From Pseudomonadota bacterium (lineage in GTDB: Bacteria; Myxococcota; UBA9042; PHBI01): 6,845 nucleotides of DNA. The notes beneath the pieces were generated by a model. It was not told the origin of the DNA. It saw only the letters and a program-made list of their open reading frames with translations, and searched no databases. The position numbers and the translations under genes were made by a program. Shown here piece by piece: positions 5,968 through 6,845 of this stretch (position 1 is the first letter of the stretch; each line of letters opens with the position of its first letter). The DNA lies in assembly GCA_005788935.1 (NCBI GenBank), contig SYAK01000118.1, positions 1 through 6,845 of the forward strand. Reading direction: 5' to 3'.

Positions 5968-6845
5968 GGGACCACCCACAGCCCGAGCCCCGCTCGATGC
6001 TGACCGCGCGCCGCGCCTCCGAGGTCGCGCCAGGCCTCCCAGTCATAGCCGGCGGTCAGCCACCAGCGCCCGCCGAGCCGCACCCCCATCACCGCCGACG
6101 CGCGCCCGTCGAGGTGACCGAGGGTGCAGTAGAGCGCCGTCGCGTCGAGCTCGATCGGGCGGCGTTGACGGCCGAGGAGGCCGCTCCCCTCGACGAAGGC
6201 GTCGCCCGAGCCGACCCGCAGCGCGACGCGCCCCGCGACCCACGGGCCGCCCTCCGCAAGCTGGACGCGGACCGCTGCAGTGAGGCTCGCGAGACGCCCG
6301 AGGTGGACGCGCCCCCCGCTCTCGGCCTGCCCGACGGCCTCAGCGGTCGGCGCCGAGACGCCCACGGACCCGAGCCAGTCGATCCCGGCGCGCAGCCGAA
6401 GCGCCAGGCCGCCCGCCCCTCCAGCTTCGCGCGTCGCGATGGCCGACGCACGACCAGCCGGGCTGCGCGTGTCGACGCGAACCGCCGCCGCGAAGGCCGT
6501 CACGGCGACCCGGGGGCGCTGCCAGCCGAGGAAGGCCCAGGCCTCGTGCTGCCCGAACCACGGCGCCCCGGCCCCGCGGGAGACCGGACCCGCGAGGTGG
6601 CGATAGCGGACGCCGACGCGCCAGACATCGGCGAGGAGCAGCTCGACGCCGCCGAGCAGGCCGAGGGCGTGATTTGCAGGATCCGCCTGGCCGAAGGCCG
6701 CGAGCCCACCCCCGAGGCGGTCTCGCGCACCAAGCGCCGCGAGCCCGTCGCCCGCGGCCGCCCGGACGTCGGCTCCTCCCATCTGCGCGAGGCGCGTGAA
6801 GCCCCGCCGCGCGACCGCCGCATCGCCACGCGCGACCGCCACCCA
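5964..6845 (-). CDS. Putative outer-membrane beta-barrel protein, N-terminus outside the window
   Basis: The frame is open to the right edge (Trp codon at 6845-6843), so the 293 residues seen are a C-terminal part; the GTG at 6842 need not be the start. The first 50 or so residues are Ala-rich and helical (GDAAVARRGFTRLAQMGGADVRAAAGDGLAALG), like the end of a TPR or HEAT-type helical domain. The rest alternates short strands with polar and hydrophobic residues and many Gly, Arg and Trp, for example VWRVGVRYRHLAG, RPRVAVTAFAAAVRV, GPWVAGRVALRVG and RWWLTAGYDWEAW. It ends GLGLWVVP. This is typical of a transmembrane beta-barrel, although the last residue is not the classical Phe. A helical repeat followed by a barrel recalls YaiO-type proteins, an analogy only. 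It is translationally coupled to the secreted TPR protein. Function unknown. Confidence 0.7.
   Translation of the reverse strand, partial: WVAVARGDAAVARRGFTRLAQMGGADVRAAAGDGLAALGARDRLGGGLAAFGQADPANHALGLLGGVELLLADVWRVGVRYRHLAGPVSRGAGAPWFGQHEAWAFLGWQRPRVAVTAFAAAVRVDTRSPAGRASAIATREAGGAGGLALRLRAGIDWLGSVGVSAPTAEAVGQAESGGRVHLGRLASLTAAVRVQLAEGGPWVAGRVALRVGSGDAFVEGSGLLGRQRRPIELDATALYCTLGHLDGRASAVMGVRLGGRWWLTAGYDWEAWRDLGGAARGQHRAGLGLWVVP

Overview
The window is very GC-rich with strong G/C third-position bias. It carries a glycine-rich low-complexity tail, an eukaryotic-like Ser/Thr kinase, a lipoprotein and a TPR/barrel pair. This suggests a deltaproteobacterial-type genome, most likely Myxococcota (Polyangia-like). 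That placement is inference from style and gene content, not from a marker gene.

Layout. (a) 2-301 (+) is the 3' end of a glycine-rich protein. It meets, tail to tail with a 4-base gap, the remnant of a YgjP/DUF45-type zinc metallopeptidase (306-628, -) that has lost its N-terminus and has a C-terminal frameshift. (b) 629-1014 is non-coding. It holds a nested palindromic element (about 686-770) and then an AT-richer island (842-889) with clustered TGAAAC/GTTTCA palindromes and a good -10 hexamer, probably the control region of the rightward genes. (c) 1015-3907 (+) is folD, overlapped at its 3' end by a Ser/Thr protein kinase with a C-terminal cyclic-nucleotide-binding domain, a PKG-like architecture. 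(d) 3975-5312 (+) is a lipoprotein of the 5'-nucleotidase/UshA-like metallophosphatase fold, read through one in-frame TGA at 4203-4205. (e) 5323-6845 (-) is a convergent pair with a 4-base GTGA overlap: a putative outer-membrane beta-barrel protein running off the right edge, followed by a secreted protein of five tandem TPRs.

The main discovery candidate is (d). The lipoprotein N-terminus and the metallophosphatase-like body share one frame and are split by a single TGA. The conserved-looking motif NPLGGLARRA follows directly, before any usable start codon. Downstream of the TGA is a 6-bp hairpin with loop GGUCUG, starting 18 nt after the TGA. Loop and distance closely resemble the E. coli fdhF SECIS element as I recall it. 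The simplest reading is a selenoprotein with Sec at residue 77. A 16-bp perfect inverted repeat ends 5 nt before the TGA and is unexplained. All histidine positions expected for the di-metal site of this fold appear substituted, so the protein may be a non-phosphatase with a lone exported Sec. No selenocysteine machinery lies in the window, so this must be tested against the rest of the genome.

No tRNA, rRNA, CRISPR array, insertion sequence or convincing intrinsic terminator was seen.
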